This document shows, in pieces, positions 14,465-15,133 of a stretch of 15,133 bases of DNA. Numbering within the stretch: position 1 is the stretch's first letter; each line of letters starts with the position of its first letter. The DNA comes from CAYVUI01 sp964454745 (lineage in GTDB: Bacteria > Planctomycetota > Phycisphaerae > Sedimentisphaerales > Anaerohalosphaeraceae), in contig CAYVUI010000107.1 in the NCBI GenBank assembly GCA_964454745.1, positions 1 through 15,133 of the forward strand, in the 5' to 3' direction. The position numbers and the translations under genes are program-made. Under the pieces are notes generated by a model. It saw only the letters and a list, made by a program, of their open reading frames with translations, made no database searches and was not told the DNA's origin.

Positions 14465-14785
14465 TCAACAATAATTTCTCTTCAGCCCAAGTAAAAGCTT
14501 ATGCAAAATCTCCCTATCTCTTGATAATGTAGTGGAAGACACACTTTCCTTATTACGTCGATAAAGTAGAAATTTGTTGACTTTTAAGGTCGTGATTTCA
14601 TCAAGGTATTCAGCCTCAATATAATTTCTGATTTCCTGAATTTCTTTCGACTAAACTCAAGATTGGTACAGATATCCCCAAAAATCTTTCTCAAACGCGC
14701 GCACGTTCATTCCGAAAACTTGTTTGAGTTCTTATGCTTGTGAGATAGTCGCAAAATTCCTCAAGAGCAACTGAAAGAGAGATGC
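14465..14785 (-). pseudogene. Remnant of a tyrosine recombinase, N-terminal core-binding domain
   Basis: Leftward, the frame from 14650 to 14465 encodes 61 residues including IEAEYLDEITTLKVNKFLLY and STTLSRDREILHKLL. This is the helical SAM-like core-binding pattern found before the catalytic domain of phage-type integrases (YLDEIT...L...R...S..T..RD). Upstream, in another frame, LEEFCDYLTSIRTQTSFRN (near 14710-14780) looks like the preceding helices, followed by stops and a frameshift near 14691-14700. No catalytic residues remain. It points away from the C-terminal recombinase remnant to its right. The order along the plus strand (later part, middle part, start, then C-terminus) is what a local inversion of the front half of one gene would leave. 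Confidence 0.4.
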
Positions 14786-14792
14786 GATTTGA

Positions 14793-15044
14793 AGGGGAAG
14801 AGATTTCTTTTGGCTGGGTAGAACTGAATGGCTGGGCAACAACCCGAATATCGCAAGGGAACATTATCTCCAGACGACAGAGGAACACTTCCGCAAAGCG
14901 GTTGAAAATCAGGGGGACGAAGCGGGGTCAGACCGGGGACTGAATACTGCTGAACAGGGCAGAACCGGGCAACATACCGAAAATGATACCATGGAACTAA
15001 CTGCTTGTTTTGCAGAGACTTGCAACGATTTTCAGGACGATTAA
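14793..15044 (+). pseudogene. Remnant of a tyrosine recombinase (integrase), C-terminal part
   Basis: The frame is open from 14793 to a TAA at 15042-15044. It encodes EWLGNNPNIAREHYLQTTEE followed by HFRKAVENQG, the final active-site block and C-terminus of phage/ICE integrases, where LGN corresponds to the LGH box and the tyrosine in EHYLQ (codon 14865-14867) is the nucleophile. The catalytic arginine and HxxR boxes are missing: the frame starts right after a stop at 14790-14792. After the block about 45 polar residues follow, a length often seen in planctomycete integrases. The stop lies 22 bp from the 3' end of tRNA-Glu, the usual position for an element's integrase next to its attachment site. 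Confidence 0.65.
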
Positions 15045-15066
15045 AAACCGGACAAAAACGGTCTAA

Positions 15067-15133
15067 TACCCCCAAGGGGACTCGAAGCCCTGATACCGGG
15101 ATGAGATCCCGGCGTCTTAGGCCGCTAGACGAT
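15067..15133 (-). tRNA. tRNA-Glu, anticodon CTC (5' end beyond the window)
   Basis: Leftward from the window edge the sequence folds as tRNA-Glu. The D arm is GTCT/AGAC with GG in the loop; the anticodon arm is CCGGG-ATCTCAT-CCCGG with anticodon CTC. The T arm has loop TTCGAGT. The acceptor strand TGGGGGT plus discriminator A ends at 15067, with no encoded CCA. About six 5' acceptor bases are missing because the window ends. The last T-stem pair is C53:C61 instead of the near-universal G53:C61, which is unusual. The tRNA 3' end faces the integrase remnant, consistent with its use as an attachment site. Confidence 0.85.

Noticed and set aside
14749..14784. Plus-strand SSRATE-like peptide as a front part of the C-terminal integrase remnant
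   Set aside because: It overlaps the minus-strand core-binding piece, is in a different frame from EWLGNN and is too short to choose over chance.
14920..14932. The GGGGTCAGACC sequence as an IS or REP-element end
   Set aside because: It is inside the integrase-remnant reading frame and occurs only once, with no second copy or hairpin here.

Overview
The window reads as a moderately GC-rich, gene-dense bacterial chromosome with clear Shine-Dalgarno sites and sigma70-like promoters. Three features point, at inference level, to the Planctomycetota, most likely Phycisphaerae. These are a decayed gene ending in a PEP-CTERM signal (13324-13471), a small chlamydial Hc1-like histone protein (11127-11300), and a 546-residue cysteine-rich FMN-binding glutamate-synthase-like protein. 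No rRNA or CRISPR was seen. The only RNA gene is a tRNA-Glu cut off by the right edge.

Layout. The first 38 bases hold the start of a leftward 3-hydroxyisobutyrate/6-phosphogluconate dehydrogenase-like gene, divergent from a purine operon: purF, purM (overlapping start) and an uncharacterised polytopic membrane protein 2 bp downstream. A leftward family 4 uracil-DNA glycosylase follows. Then comes a rightward pair, an AraC regulator with a GyrI-like ligand domain and a stand-alone GyrI-like protein, ending at a bidirectional terminator. The leftward glutamate-synthase-like gene is divergent from a LysR regulator, with a clustered CTTAT/ATAAG operator between them. Next is a rightward HAD phosphatase, a secreted LolA-like protein and a flavodoxin-like protein, probably one operon. 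The Hc1-like gene with its own promoter follows, then a translationally coupled pair: a FabZ-like hot-dog dehydratase and an unusual UvrC-like protein.

The right-hand part is looser. After the UvrC-like gene there is a strong promoter, an 8-codon mini-ORF and the PEP-CTERM remnant with its terminator. A short-chain dehydrogenase follows. From 14283 onward there is no intact gene, only tyrosine-recombinase remnants on both strands that end 22 bp from the 3' end of tRNA-Glu(CTC). This is the expected arrangement for a decayed element integrated at a tRNA.

The strongest candidates for something undescribed are: the UvrC-like protein that keeps the UVR motif and the four-cysteine cluster pattern but has lost the GIY-YIG signature and the RNase H half, coupled to a fatty-acid dehydratase gene; the glutamate-synthase-like protein without a glutaminase domain and with a six-cysteine N-terminus; and the membrane protein in the purine operon. 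I do not see a clear multi-gene defence or mobile system that is still intact.
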